Origin: Bugulina stolonifera
Taxonomy: Eukaryota > Bryozoa > Gymnolaemata > Cheilostomatida > Bugulidae
Direction of reading: 5' to 3'
Assembly (NCBI GenBank): GCA_935421135.1
Contig: OW285188.1
Span: forward strand, 4,392,733 to 4,456,732
DNA length: 64,000 bases
Of this stretch, positions 33,633 through 45,462 are shown piece after piece (the stretch's first letter is position 1; the number at the start of each line of letters is the position of its first letter). The translations under genes and the position numbers were made by a program. The notes beneath the pieces were generated by a model that was not told where the DNA came from, did not search any database, and saw nothing but the letters and a program-made list of their open reading frames with translations.

Positions 33633-33794
33633 AAACTTTTGTTGGGTGCCCATAATGAGCTGGTAATATAGAGAGTGTGAGATCTTGGATTGCTCTGTGC
33701 TGTGGTGACCTTTACTTCGGTTGGATACCTTCTCATTGTCATCCGGAGAAGAAGAGCGGATCACAGAGGACAAACTAGCATCATTTCCACTTCA
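33633..33794 (-). CDS. Ser-rich conserved exon, unit 3
   Basis: The translation is the same as in unit 2 over 46 residues before the gtaagt donor. That degree of conservation fits recent duplication as well as selection. Confidence 0.35.
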
Positions 33795-34487
33795 GCTAGT
33801 AAAGGAAGTCCTCAGGCTACACTTTCATTGCTACCAATTCCAATCAGTCCAGATTTTTGTTTCTGATTCCGGTGGTTGTATTTTATGATATCATAACATT
33901 CTTCATACTGGTAGACTGGTCAGCTTTTCTTGATCTTGAATGTTCAACAGCGTTGGATATGAATTAAATTCCGTTTTTTTGCAATGAGGTTTCGCTGAGA
34001 AACATCAGAATTATTGCTTCTCTTCACTGAGTGCTGGCATGCTGTTGTGCTGGAGTGATTCTGAGATGAGCAAATATTGAATAGCCTTTGCATTGTCATT
34101 ACTAGGGAGTCAGAACTTTTGCTTTCACATCTAGTATGGTCTTCTGTGTATTTATAGACCAGTTGTTGATCAACAGATGCCGCGGTAGATGGAGTCAGTT
34201 TCTTGGTTTGTAGAGAGAGCAGCAAGCCCTGTAAAATTGTTACCATGTTCATACGCAAAGTAGAAATAATGAAAACATTGGCTAGAATTTTGGTGAGCAT
34301 AGTCGTGTTATATAATTTTATAACGCGTGAAAAGTCCCACGCGAGAAAATAGCTACTCTACTAAAATGAATCAAACAGCCTAATGTGTTAATGACAATTG
34401 CAAATAATGGAATGAAATTTCATGTTTCCAACTCCACTGCATAGATTTGACAGCAGATTTTAATATCATTAAATTTAATATGATTAC

Positions 34488-34635
34488 CTGCCTCTCTTGG
34501 AATTTTCAGCACACCACTACCAAATAGGGGAGCTATCCATGAATGCATGTCATTATCATCTGTGATGAAGCCTACTGTTGCCCATCGGTGGACAAGGTTT
34601 TGTTCCAACACCCTTGACACCCTTGTTACTTGGCC
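34488..34635 (-). CDS. GQVTR exon b, unit 3 (intact)
   Basis: This is 148 nt, open. It begins GQVTRVSRVLEQNLVHRWAT and continues VGFITDDNDMHSWIAPLFG. It joins in phase to the intact exon at 35020-35101. Confidence 0.55.
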
Positions 34636-35019
34636 CTGTTGTTAGTAAACCAACAAGTCAATGCTAGTTTACATCTGGGATATACTATGTACATAGTATG
34701 TATTCGTGAACACATATATATTTCTGAGACACAAGTTATAACTACACTGTAAATGTGGCTGTTTCCTTGTCTATTAGAGTTACTTTGACGAAGGAAATAA
34801 TTCCAACATAATTCCATTCAATGCTCTTTTATTACATCATAACAAACTAGCTAGCAAAATTTGACAACTTGAAGCCGGTTATACTCTGGCAGAAGCAAAA
34901 GTAGAGATATGACAGGTTTAATTAAAACTGGTTCTTGTATTGCCTGAATATGATAGAATGTATTATATTATTACAATGCTTACGCATCAATTTAATTAAT
35001 GTAATATTTAAAAACCTAC

Positions 35020-35101
35020 CAAAGTAACAGGGAGCTCCAAGGTTGTTGCTGTGAGGCATGATTCTAGACAGTTCCCTTCCAGGTAGCATATTTCAGAAAT
35101 T
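35020..35101 (-). CDS. Short exon before GQVTR exon b, unit 3 (intact)
   Basis: This is 82 nt, nearly identical to 30116-30197, with the same splice sites and translation. Confidence 0.5.
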
Positions 35102-36420
35102 CTGTGTCTTCTCGTATCACTTGAATGATAACAATAGTATTTCTAGGTAACAATGTAATGTGTGTAGATGATAGTACCATTACTTTCACTTGATATCCAA
35201 ATTATACTGGGCTTGTATCCCTCTTCTCTACTGATCCAGTCAAACTGCTGATGCGGTCTGTGCGCACAAAATGTGATTGCCTGTGGGTTATGAATTCACT
35301 GAACGGTTCCTTCTCATCCCTATGGACTGGAGGTATGGCTTCTATTTAATTTTCTATAATACACAACACTGTCATTATTTAGAACCTGCACATCATATAA
35401 AATGGGTCTATGAAAATTCAATTCATAACTACGGGTAGATCTCACTCTAGGCCTTGGCAGTAGCCTAACACTGGCACTGTGATAGTAGTTACCTTTAGTG
35501 TCATGTCCATCAATTTCTATGATGTCACCAATCTAGAAATTTTTAGCTCGGCTAACAACTTCACCACTTTCATGACTAATGTACCGTGTATGGACTCATA
35601 CTCATCATTATTTTGTTTATGGTAAGTAATCTGAGATTTAAAAGTACATCATTCTCATTATTGCATAGAGTACAAAAAATTATTAAAACTTTATCTTCTA
35701 ATTAACCTGCCTACAGTGACCACAGCATGTCCACAATTTCCGAATTAACCTTCACATAATAGCCATGCCAATAATGTGTGTACATTAGAGGAAGGACTTA
35801 CAGGAAGTGCCGTACACATGCTCTAGCTGGCACCAAAAGGAACCGTAGATGCTGGACATCAGTAAGGATTCTGTACTTGGGAAGTTGTGTGCCCATACCT
35901 CTGTAGTTCTATGGAATCTCCAGGATTCATTCTGCATGTGTCACCATGTGTCATTGTGGATGTGTGATCGATGCCATAGGAAAGGTTGTGTTATTCACCA
36001 GGACGATGAATGTGTCTAAAAATAGTAGTGATATCTGTAAGACTAATTAACAAGCAGTGCATGTACAAGAGTTTTCTTGGTCGGTATTGAACCCAGGAAA
36101 GTTCTCTATGTCTGGAGAATCTTTAGTACTAACCGACTCACTACATTTTTGTCAAGAGCGTTATTGCTACTTTTAGAGTACTACAATTTACATCTTACTA
36201 ACATGAAATCTTCAAATTTTAGGAAAATCTTATTCCCAAGAATACAAAGCAGAAAACTATCCTTACTTGAAATATTTGAGAACAACTAAACTAATGACTT
36301 CATCAAAATTTGTATCGGAGGAATTTACTGAAACATATTTGAGATTCCTCAACAAATTTAGTTAGTACTGAAATAATGTCATGAAGATAATGGGCATTTT
36401 GTAGCTCACCTTTACATAAA

Positions 36421-37700
36421 AAATTATATACATGTACATGTATAAACTGTATCCCATTGTATGGTTCTATCGGGCATAGTGCCACCCTAATCCGAACATC
36501 TTTTTATTGAGGGAAAATTTTGTTCTTCTATAATGTAGTCTATTGTCCAATCTATTGGGGCCGATCTTGTGGTCAGAAATACATGTATATAATTAAAATG
36601 TTTATCATTCTCATCATTCTCATCATTCTCATTGTTCATTGCCACATAGAGTACAAGAATTTACCAAAACCTTATGTTCTAATTAATCTGCCAGTAAGTA
36701 AATAAATGTAAATATGGGCCAGAATTAAAGTTTACATCATTGCCATGTCAATAATGTGTGAATTGTACAGTGTAGGTGAAAGACTTACAGGAGGTGCCAA
36801 ACACAAGTCATGCTCTAGCTGGTACCAACAAAAACTGTAGATACTGGCCATTGGTAAGGTTTCAGTTTGTGGGAAGTTGTGTCCCCCATCTTTGTAATAC
36901 TATGGAATCTCCAGGATTCATTGTGTATGTGCCGTCAATGACATAGGAAAGGATGTGTTATTCACCAGGAAGATTCATGATTATATGCCTGAAAATAGTA
37001 GTCACATCTCTGTAAGACAGATTAGTAAATGCATGTGAGATTTCCCTTAGTGGTAATTGAAGCAGGGGAGGTTCTGTCCTAAACTAACTAACTGTGAAAA
37101 ACCCTAACCACTGAATATTTCAGTACATTTGTTATGAAAGTAATCTCCACTTCTAGAGTACTATTATTAATCTTCATGTTTCTGGCAAATACCTCTGAAT
37201 ATTTGCCAAACCCTGGTCTCAGTTTAAACTCTGAATCCCTTTACCATGATAAAAGCTATGAAGCCTGTGAATATAGAAGGTTTATGTAAAATATGATGTC
37301 GTTAAACTTACTTGATATTTAGAAATGCAAGTTGGTAAGCAAGCCTCACATGTGATCTTTTCTGCATCTACATGTATATTGATTTTTAGCACTAGCCATG
37401 ATGTTATGTTTCTTTCCTGTGATGCTTGTGAGTTTCTACTACTTCTTCTAAAAGTTGATGGAAATATTCAAGAACAACCAAACTACTAAAACTGATGATT
37501 TCATCAAAATTTGTATAGGAAGAATTCATTGGAGCATATTTGAGATTCCTCAAAATATTGAATTGTACTACAATGTAAAGAGGGAGTTTTACATTGATGT
37601 TTACACTGTAAGACTTATACAACATTGTGACAATAATTATTGTACACAAGTCATTATTATACACAAGTCATTATTATACACAAGTCATGTACATGTATGT
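36421..37700 (-). repeat. Tandem gene array, partial unit 4
   Basis: Degenerate sequence matches the right end of units 1-3. Compare 36790-37020 with 30916-31124, and 37450-37590 with 26395-26520. It is more diverged than the full units and has no intact exon. Confidence 0.65.
37640..37690. repeat. Short tandem repeat, 17-bp unit
   Basis: Three copies of tacacaagtcattatta occur, the last one running into tcatgtacatg. Confidence 0.8.
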
Positions 37701-37949
37701 TAGGAGGTTTGGCCATTTTCCTTGCTAAAATGCATCACAAGTCATGTAGTTTACCACCACTATTATATCTACAAGCACTTCGCGCTTGGTCTCACTGTAA
37801 TATTTACTCGCTTCCCTTGCATGAAATGATAACTTATGTTCATCCAAACTGTGGTCATGTATGTGTATGACCTCTGTTGGTGCAGATATGTTGCAGATGC
37901 CTCATGAGAAGTTGTGCTTCCTCGCATTGGGGAGACACATCCAAGCATC

Positions 37950-39050
37950 TAGCCCGAGTTTCAGCACAAATATGGTTGGTACAGTGGGTCAGGTACCCAC
38001 CTCACCCTGGGTCAGGGGCTGTTCGGAGGGTGGGGTGGGTTGTGCACCCACTCTTTCTGAAGTTGGGCTCGAGGGCCTAAAGCTAGGGACTCACACCGGC
38101 AGCGAAACGTGGGGACCAGGTCCCAAGGTCCTAGCACCACCCGAAGCTGAGATCCTGGCAGCATTGCATTATATACATGTAAAATGCATGAATCTGATTG
38201 GTGGATGGCAGATTGTCAACATTTGACTTTTAACAGCAAACCATAGACTGTTTCGTCTTTTGTTACACAAGCACTCAGGTTTCACTCAAAAAACTGCTCT
38301 CTTCGCTCATGTGAAATGCTGGTTTGTGTTCATGTGCTGTGGTTATGCATGTGTATGACAGTTGTTGGTGCGGACATGTCACTGTGACTTCATGAGAAGT
38401 CGTGTTACCTTGCATTAGGGAGACAACACCAACACCAACACCAATATGCCTTTGGTCAGGGTTGAGGGCCTACGGCTATGGCCCCTTTCCGGCAGCAATC
38501 CTTGGAGACCAGGCCCCAAGGTCCTAGCACCACCTGGAGCCGAGATCCTAACCGGCAGCATCGCAAAATATTTAAATAACTGGTTCAGAAGAATAATCAA
38601 TGCCGGCATAGCCCGAGTTCCAACACCCATCAGGCAGGTGAGGTAGGTTGAGTACCCTCCATACCCTGGGTCAGATTTAAGGGCCTAAACTAGGGCCCCA
38701 CAACGGCAGCGATGCCAGGGGACCTAGTTCTAAGGTCCTAGCACCACCTGGAGCCGAGATCTTCACCGGCAGCATTATGAAATATATGAATCACGGTTCC
38801 AGAAGAATAGCCACTACCGGCATAGCCCAAATTCTAACACCCATCCGGTGGGTGGGGTGGGTCGAGCACCTTCTCTGCTTCAAGTCGGGCCCAATGGCTT
38901 GAAGCTAGGCACCTGCCCCGGCAGCAATGTCAGTCAACCTGGTCCCAAGGTCCTAGTGCACTACCCGGAGGCAAGATTCTGACTGGTGGCATTGCAACAT
39001 GTGTAAATTGTCCCGATTTTCGACCCTGAATCTGATTGGAGGACGACAGA
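37950..39050. repeat. GC-richer degenerate tandem repeat, four units
   Basis: The phrases ggtcccaaggtcctagcacc, gagatcctggcagcatt and cgagttccaacacccatc recur at about 38080, 38500, 38730 and 38940, in units of roughly 180-400 bp. The base composition is clearly richer in G and C than the rest of the window. Open frames here change between units and look non-coding. It may be a decayed segment of a GC-rich element. Confidence 0.65.
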
Positions 39051-39605
39051 TCACAGACTAGAGACGGTAAACCACAGACTGCTGACCAACCACCTGGTTT
39101 TGTCTTTAGTTATAGTGATTCCATTGCCCGCGGTGATTGTATATGTAATTAATCTAATGTTATGTCAAATTTTATAATTTAATTTATATATTACATACTA
39201 TTCTATTCTATTGCGCTGTTCATGAACGAAGCAATCATATACTATAAAAAGAGATTGAACCAGTCTCTGGTCTACGGTCTATGGTCTGGCCAATCTCTTT
39301 TTTGAAGTGTGCCACATAAATATATGTAATATTCTCATAGTTGAGGTGGGCCACTTTATTCTTGTTGAACATAAAATTAAAGAATTTGTGACTGTAAGAA
39401 AAAACAGTTCAAAACATGACATTTCGAAACTGGACAGTTCGAAACCCCAACCCAAGCTTTCAACTAATCTCTATTTTTTATTTTTTGTTTATATTGTAGA
39501 TTATACTACACAGGTACTTAAGAGTGTTTTTAAGTACATGTAACTTAAAAAGTACATGCATTTTAAGTGCATGTACCTGCATATGCATGCTCTGAGAAGT
39601 GTCTG
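39051..39605. other. Unique AT-rich spacer
   Basis: I saw no gene or element. It contains an aagagattgaaccagtctctggt to ggccaatctctttttt inverted repeat near 39250-39304. Confidence 0.4.
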
Positions 39606-39871
39606 TGTAATGTGTAATGTGTAATGTGTAATGTGTAATGTGTAATGTGTAATGTGTAATGTGTAATGTGTAATGTGTAATGTGTAATGTGTAATGTGTA
39701 ATGTGTAATGTGTAATGTGTAATGTGTAATGTGTAATGTGTAATGTGTAATGTGTAATGTGTAATGTGTAATGTGTAATGTGTAATGTGTAATGTGTAAT
39801 GTGTAATGTGTAATGTGTAATGTGTAATGTGTAATGTGTAATGTGTAATGTGTAATGTGTAATGTGTAATG
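39606..39871. repeat. (TGTAATG)38 array, left part
   Basis: Thirty-eight perfect copies of the heptamer TGTAATG run directly up to the 5' LTR. The large HYTLHIT-type ORF on the minus strand is a by-product. Confidence 0.95.
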
Positions 39872-40103
39872 TGTAATGTTTGGCTAACAGGGTAACACAC
39901 TCTATCCAGTATTCATTATGGCTTAGTGGTCCTCACTATGATATAAATAGATTGCTTCCTGTTATACTTTACTTGTTTACAAGAATATGCATGAGTCATA
40001 TCATTATACTTGTTACTTGCAGTCAGTTGAATACAAGTGATCAACCTGTAAACATGCTATGTCTATGGGTCCAGCTGTAACACAGTAAATTAAGTATATA
40101 ACA
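39872..40103 (+). repeat. 5' LTR of the Ty3/gypsy element
   Basis: This is 232 bp, TG...CA. It has a TATA-like gatataaatag around 39938-39948. It is identical by eye to the 3' LTR. Confidence 0.95.
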
Positions 40104-40121
40104 CTGGCGACGAGCGATGGC
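40104..40121 (+). promoter_or_regulatory. Putative primer binding site
   Basis: The sequence ctggcgacgagcgatgg follows the LTR. TGGCGACGAG starts one base after the LTR and would pair with a tRNA 3' end (…CTCGTCGCCA). The tRNA is not identified. Confidence 0.6.
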
Positions 40122-43100
40122 TGCTAGGACAGTGTTTGATAGGTATGACGGCAAGGAGGATATTGAGACGTATTTTGAGCGGTTGGACTTGTTCTTTGTG
40201 GTGCAGGAGACTCCGAATAACTAAAGAGTTCCGGTGCTGTTGAGCTCGGTTGGGGCGGAAGTGTATGGCATTTTGAAGGATTTGCTCAGCCCCGATGCCC
40301 CGAATGGGAAGACGTTACAGCAACTGAAGGAGGTATTGATTGGACACTATAAACCGCAGCCTCCAGTTATAGCGTCGAGGTTTACGTTTATGAGAGCATC
40401 TAAGCATGCTGATGAGTCGGTCAATGACTATTTGCTGCGTATACGTAGGTTGGCTGTACCGTGTTCGTTTGGGGCATTTCTGGATGACGCTCTGCTACTG
40501 GCTTTTGTAAGTGGGCTGCCTTTGAATGGTAATGTACAGAAGAGATTGTTGGGGGAGAAGGACCTGACATTGGAACAAGCAGTAAGCCTGACAAATGCAA
40601 TGGAGATGGCGAGGCTTGAGGTAGCAGAACAAAGTACACCAAGTGTAGGGATTACAAGTGATACGGAGAACGTGAACCAAGTAGGTCGGAAGATGTTTAG
40701 ACAAGGTGACAAAAGTGTGAGATGTTATTGTTGCGGTAGGTTTGGGCATATTGTTTCCCGCTGCAGATACAAAGATCTTACATGTAACAAATGTGGAAAA
40801 AAGGGACATCTGATGAAAGTTTGCAACGGGCAAGGAGTAAAACACATAGAGGACGCTGGTGCAGTGGATGAAAGCAGTGAAAACCAGTATGTATACAAAG
40901 TGCATCAGAACAATCGCGGGGCATACGTGGTTTCGGTTAGCGTAAATGGGAAACCAGTTGTGATGGAGATAGACACTGGAGCCGCAGTCTCGTTAATGTG
41001 TCACAGTCAGTGGAAGGAACTATTCCCAGAAGGCAGTCTAAGGCAGTATAGAGGGGGAATGCTAAAATCCTATACAAAGGATGTGATTGCAGTAAGAGGT
41101 GAAGCCCTAGTAGATGTTGGTTACCAGGGTAAGTCACATAAGTTACCCTTGATTGTTGTGTCTGGAGAGCAGCGACCTCCACTCTTAGGTAGAGACTGGC
41201 TAGCACAGGTTAGACTAGACTGGTTGTCAGTTAGTCAAATACAGAAGCTAGAACCGGAGGATGTTGAGGATGGAGGCATTTTCCAAACCGGTATTGGGAC
41301 AATAAGAGGATACAAAGCAGAAATTGAGGTAAAAGATGGCACAAAACCCATCTTCTGTAAGGCAAGACCGGTAGCTTACGCATTAAAGGACAAGGTGGGT
41401 CATGAATTAGATCGGCTAGTAGCTGAAGGGGTTTTGGAACCGGTTACTCATAGCGATTGGGCATCTCCAATAGTGGTGGTGCCTAAGCCTAATGGGGCTA
41501 TTAGACTATGCGGGGATTTCAAGGTCTCCATTAATCAGAGTTTGAAGCAGCATAATCACCCAATTCCTTGTATAGAGGATATTTTAGCTGGTCTGGCCGG
41601 TAAACGAGTGTTTACCAAGTTGGACCTCAGTCAGGCCTATCAGCAGCTACAGTTAGATGAGGATAGTAAGGATTACCTGGTGATTAATACACATAAGGGA
41701 CTCTATCGGCATACCAGATTGGCATATGGTATTTCAACAGCTCCTGCTATTTTTCAGTCGGTAATGGAGCGGATGCTAGCTGGACTGCCGGTTGCAATAT
41801 ATTTGGATGATGTACTTATTGGTTCTAAATCGGACGATGAACACGAGTCGATACTCAAGAGAGTGTTGGCACGACTAGATGAGCATGGAGTTCGCTTGCG
41901 CAAAGATAAATGTGAGTTTCGCAAGAGTGAACTAACTTACTTGGGACACACGATTAGTAAAGAGGGTATTAGTCCTACAGACGAGAAGGTAGAGGCTCTA
42001 AGGGGAGCAGCAACACCTACCAATGTCTCAGAGCTAAGGAGTTTTCTGGGAGCCGTGAACTTTTATGGGAGGTTTATCAAAAACCTATCTACACTATTGG
42101 CTCCACTCCACAGACTGCTCAATAAGGAGGCAGCATGGGATTGGAATGAGTCTTGTAGGCAGACATTTGCTAAATGTAAGGAGTTGTTGTCAGGAAGTTC
42201 TGTGTTGGTTCATTATGACCAGAAACTACCTATAAAGCTAAGTTGTGACGCCTCATCCTATGGGGTTGGAGCGGTGTTGAGCCATGTTGTGGAAGGAAAT
42301 GAACGACCAGTGGCTTTTGGTTCTAGAACTCTAACAGACGCAGAGAAGAACTACAGCCAAATAGAAAAGGAGGCGTTGGCACTGAAATATGGGATCACTA
42401 AGTTCCACAAATACCTATACGGCAAAAAGTTTGTGTTAGTAACAGATCATAAGCCACTCCAAGCCTTGCTGGGGCCGAAAGTTGGAATACCCACTTTAGC
42501 AGCCGCTAGAATGCAGCGGTGGGCCCTGATTCTGGCAGCGTATGAGTATGACATTGAGTACAGGCCGGGAAAGGAGCACGGTAATGCGGATATGCTGTCA
42601 CGGTTTCCAGTTAACCAAATTGAGGTTGAAGTGGCAACGATAGAAGGAGTGAACTCGATGCTAGGTAGTTTACCAGTCAGTTCCGATGAAATAGCCAGGC
42701 AGACTGCGAGTGACTCTAAATTGTCACGTGTAATGCTGTATGTTATGGAGGGCTGGCCCCGCAACATGGTCAACGAAGAATTGGAGGCATTTTGTAGGAA
42801 CAGAGACTATTTATCAGTAGATCAAGGTTGTTTAGTCTATGGCTACCGAGTAGTAATTCCCCATTCTCTGCAAGAACGCATCTTAGCGGAGCTACACGAG
42901 ACGCATGCGGGGATAGTAAAGATGAAGGCAGTGGCGCGCAGTTTTATTTGGTGGCCAAGCTCGGACAAAGATATTGACTCATGGGTGAAAGGATGTGATG
43001 AGTGCTCAGCGTATCAGAGGAGCCCTGCGACAGCCCCTTTAAGACCATGGCCATGGGCAGAGAGGCCGATGCAAAGGATACACATTGACTATTGTGAGTT

Positions 43101-44004
43101 TCAGAGTACTCAGATTTTAGTGATAGTCGATGTTCACTCAAAATGGATAGAAGCGGTTCCAGTCAGCAGCACTACAGCGAGTGCAACATGTCAGGTGGTA
43201 AGGCGGTTTGTGGCAGCGTACGGCTGCCCGGAAGAACTGGTCTCTGATAATGGACCTCAGTTTGCTTCAGAAGAGTTTGCTTGGTTCTGCAGGATGAACG
43301 GTATTAAGCACATTCTGGTTCCGCCATATCATGCAGCCAGCAATGGGGCTGCTGAGAGGGCAGTGCAGGTCATCAAGTCAAGCATGTATAAGATGAAACA
43401 TTTAAAACTTCATATAGCGTTAGCTAATGTGCTTATGAGGTATAGGATGACACCACACAGCACTACTGGACGGAGGCCAGATGAGTTGTTTTTAAAGCGG
43501 CAGATACGTAGCCGGCTGTCATTGGTGCGACCATCACTGACAACGTCTGTGGGAATCCAACAGGATAATCAAAAAAGATACCATGACAAGTCGGTTAGTT
43601 TGAGAGGGTTTGGAGCTGGTGAGAAAGTGTCTGTGAAGGAGGGAAGGCAAGGCGGTGCAGGCCCTAAGTGGCTAGAAGGTGAAATTGTGAAAGTTAAGGG
43701 CACGCATGGATACTTGGTGAGAGTAAATGGCCGAGTGAGGTATTGTCATATTGACCATCTAAAGAAAACATCACAGGAGTTCAGAAAGCCAAATACGGAA
43801 ACAATACCAGGGCCAATTGTGACAAATAGACCTATCGTACCAATACTACCAACAACCACAACTCACAATGCGGTTCCCGATAGTAATGAGGAAGATAATA
43901 GCGAACCTGTACGTATAGAGCCAGAAACAACAACAGTTCGCCGTAGTCCTAGGGTATCGCAGCCACCAGTACGTTATAATGAGGAGTACCCTGGATATAA
44001 GTAA
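40117..44004 (+). CDS. Gag-Pol polyprotein, one early nonsense codon
   Basis: The frame opens at ATG 40117. It is interrupted by TAA at codon 36 (40222-40224) and then runs open to 44004. Counting residues from 40234: two CCHC zinc knuckles (C164-C167-H172-C177 and C184-C187-H192-C197) end Gag; the protease has DTGA at 247-250; RT has the first Asp at D464 and YLDD at 523-526; RNase H has D672, E713 and D738; the integrase zinc module is H888, H891, C921, C924; and the integrase core is D952, D1005, E1041 with 35 residues between the last two. All catalytic residues are present. There is no frameshift between Gag and Pol, so Pol would be made by proteolysis of one product. The stop makes this copy unable to make full-length Gag-Pol without readthrough. 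Full-length sequences elsewhere in the genome probably exist. Confidence 0.95.
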
Positions 44005-44120
44005 TGGACACCGTACCATAACGTCTGTGGTTCAGACTAACAATAAATAGAGTGACTACTAGTTTTATTATAATAATGGTATGTATTTTTTTTAAAGCAC
44101 TGACACTGTTCAAAACTAGC

Positions 44121-44129
44121 GTGGAGGAG
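44121..44129 (+). promoter_or_regulatory. Polypurine tract
   Basis: The sequence gtggaggag lies immediately before the 3' LTR, the expected primer for plus-strand DNA synthesis. Confidence 0.75.
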
Positions 44130-44361
44130 TGTAATGTTTGGCTAACAGGGTAACACACTCTATCCAGTATTCATTATGGCTTAGTGGTCCTCACTATGAT
44201 ATAAATAGATTGCTTCCTGTTATACTTTACTTGTTTACAAGAATATGCATGAGTCATATCATTATACTTGTTACTTGCAGTCAGTTGAATACAAGTGATC
44301 AACCTGTAAACATGCTATGTCTATGGGTCCAGCTGTAACACAGTAAATTAAGTATATAACA
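44130..44361 (+). repeat. 3' LTR of the Ty3/gypsy element
   Basis: This is 232 bp and matches 39872-40103 without visible differences. Confidence 0.95.
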
Positions 44362-44569
44362 TAATGTGTAATGTGTAATGTGTAATGTGTAATGTGTAAT
44401 GTGTAATGTGTAATGTGTAATGTGTAATGTGTAATGTGTAATGTGTAATGTGTAATGTGTAATGTGTAATGTGTAATGTGTAATGTGTAATGTGTAATGT
44501 GTAATGTGTAATGTGTAATGTGTAATGTGTAATGTGTAATGTATAATGTGTAATGTGTAATGTGTAATG
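44362..44569. repeat. (TGTAATG)29 array, right part
   Basis: This is the continuation of the heptamer array after the element. It has one variant unit (gtataatg near 44541), then a transition to (gtgcat)n at 44570-44600 and degenerate gtgtatgcgtg repeats to about 44645. Confidence 0.95.
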
Positions 44570-45028
44570 TGCATGTGCATGTGCATGTGCATGTGTATGC
44601 GTGTGACTATAATGTGTATGCGTGTGGGTATAATGTGTGTGTGTATTACATTTACATGTACATGTAGGTGTAGGTGCACTAGATGTACATTGTAGCTGTC
44701 GGTGTATGTGTAGGTGTATGCACCGCAAATGTTGTTTGAAACCGAAATACCGTGCAGCACTAGCCTGAAGTCATGGTGAATCCATGTCGATAAAGGATCA
44801 GTATAGGTGAGTAGCTAGGTAATTAGCGGTAGTGGGTAGAGAGTGTAACTTACATGTAAGTTTGTACTAGCAACATAATAGGTTCACTTGGCATGCTTCT
44901 ATTGTACAACTAATGTAACTATTTTTCCTATGGTTGAATCTCTTGTGAATCTCTAGCATTTATTTTACAGTGATCTGTTTTCCTGAGGTTAGTTCAATTT
45001 GCAAATATGATGATTTTATTATAATGTA

Positions 45029-45462
45029 CAGTGGAACTTGCTTAATTCAACCTTGGATAATTCAAAAACTTGGTTAGTTCAAACTGTAAGCCTTGGTCCC
45101 AGCTGAGTACTATATAAATGACTTCAAATAATTCAAATTAACATCTGTAATTCAAACTTCATGTGGCTTAGGCTCACACCATAATTGGTGATAATACTAT
45201 CACAGCCAGCATTAGTCACCTAATAATCGTTGCTAGTAGTTAGTAGTTACTACTGCAATGTTTCTGCTCAAACTAAGCTGGGAAAACCCACTAATTACTT
45301 TACTGTTCCTTAGCTACATGTAAATGCATTTTTGTACTGTTGTCCTGAAGTACATGTCATTCATGTCATTATATAGAATAAAGGGATCACATAATTCAAA
45401 CTAGGCCTAATTCAAACCAATTATGGTGGTCCCTTGGAGTTTGAATTAAGCAAGTTCCACTG
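45029..45462. mobile_element. pogo/Tigger-like MITE, 434 bp
   Basis: The terminal inverted repeats are cagtggaacttgcttaattc at the left and its reverse complement ending ttccactg at the right. TA dinucleotides are adjacent on both sides. Interior copies of aattcaaa occur, as in pogo/Tigger-type non-autonomous elements. There is no transposase frame. Confidence 0.85.

Larger units (their letters stand above)
31531..36420 (-). repeat. Tandem gene array, unit 3
   Basis: This unit is about 4.9 kb from the equivalent points in unit 2. GQVTR exon b (34488-34635) and exon 35020-35101 are intact. The zinc-finger exon (32856-33049) has a 7-base insertion and a stop, and exon a (32331-32486) is disrupted. 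Confidence 0.85.
39872..44361 (+). mobile_element. Complete Ty3/gypsy LTR retrotransposon
   Basis: This is a 4,490-bp element with identical-looking 232-bp LTRs (TGTAAT...ATAACA), a 5-bp target duplication TAATG on both sides (39867-39871 and 44362-44366), a primer binding site after the 5' LTR and a polypurine tract before the 3' LTR. The domain order is Gag, protease, RT, RNase H, integrase, which is the Ty3/gypsy (Metaviridae-type) order. Gag and Pol share one frame. The C-terminal part after the integrase core (residues about 1130-1185) looks like the chromodomain-less GPY/F-type tail of Mag-like clades. The near-perfect LTRs imply recent insertion. Confidence 0.97.

Noticed and set aside
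37861..38226. 121-codon ORF in the GC-rich repeats
   Set aside because: The frame is not kept between repeat units, and there is no start or splice context.
39478..39900. 140-codon minus-strand ORF of HYTLHIT repeats
   Set aside because: It is a translation of the (TGTAATG)n array. The same happens at 44299-44760.
40428..41206. Several minus-strand ORFs of 70-136 codons
   Set aside because: Shadows of the Gag-Pol frame on the other strand.
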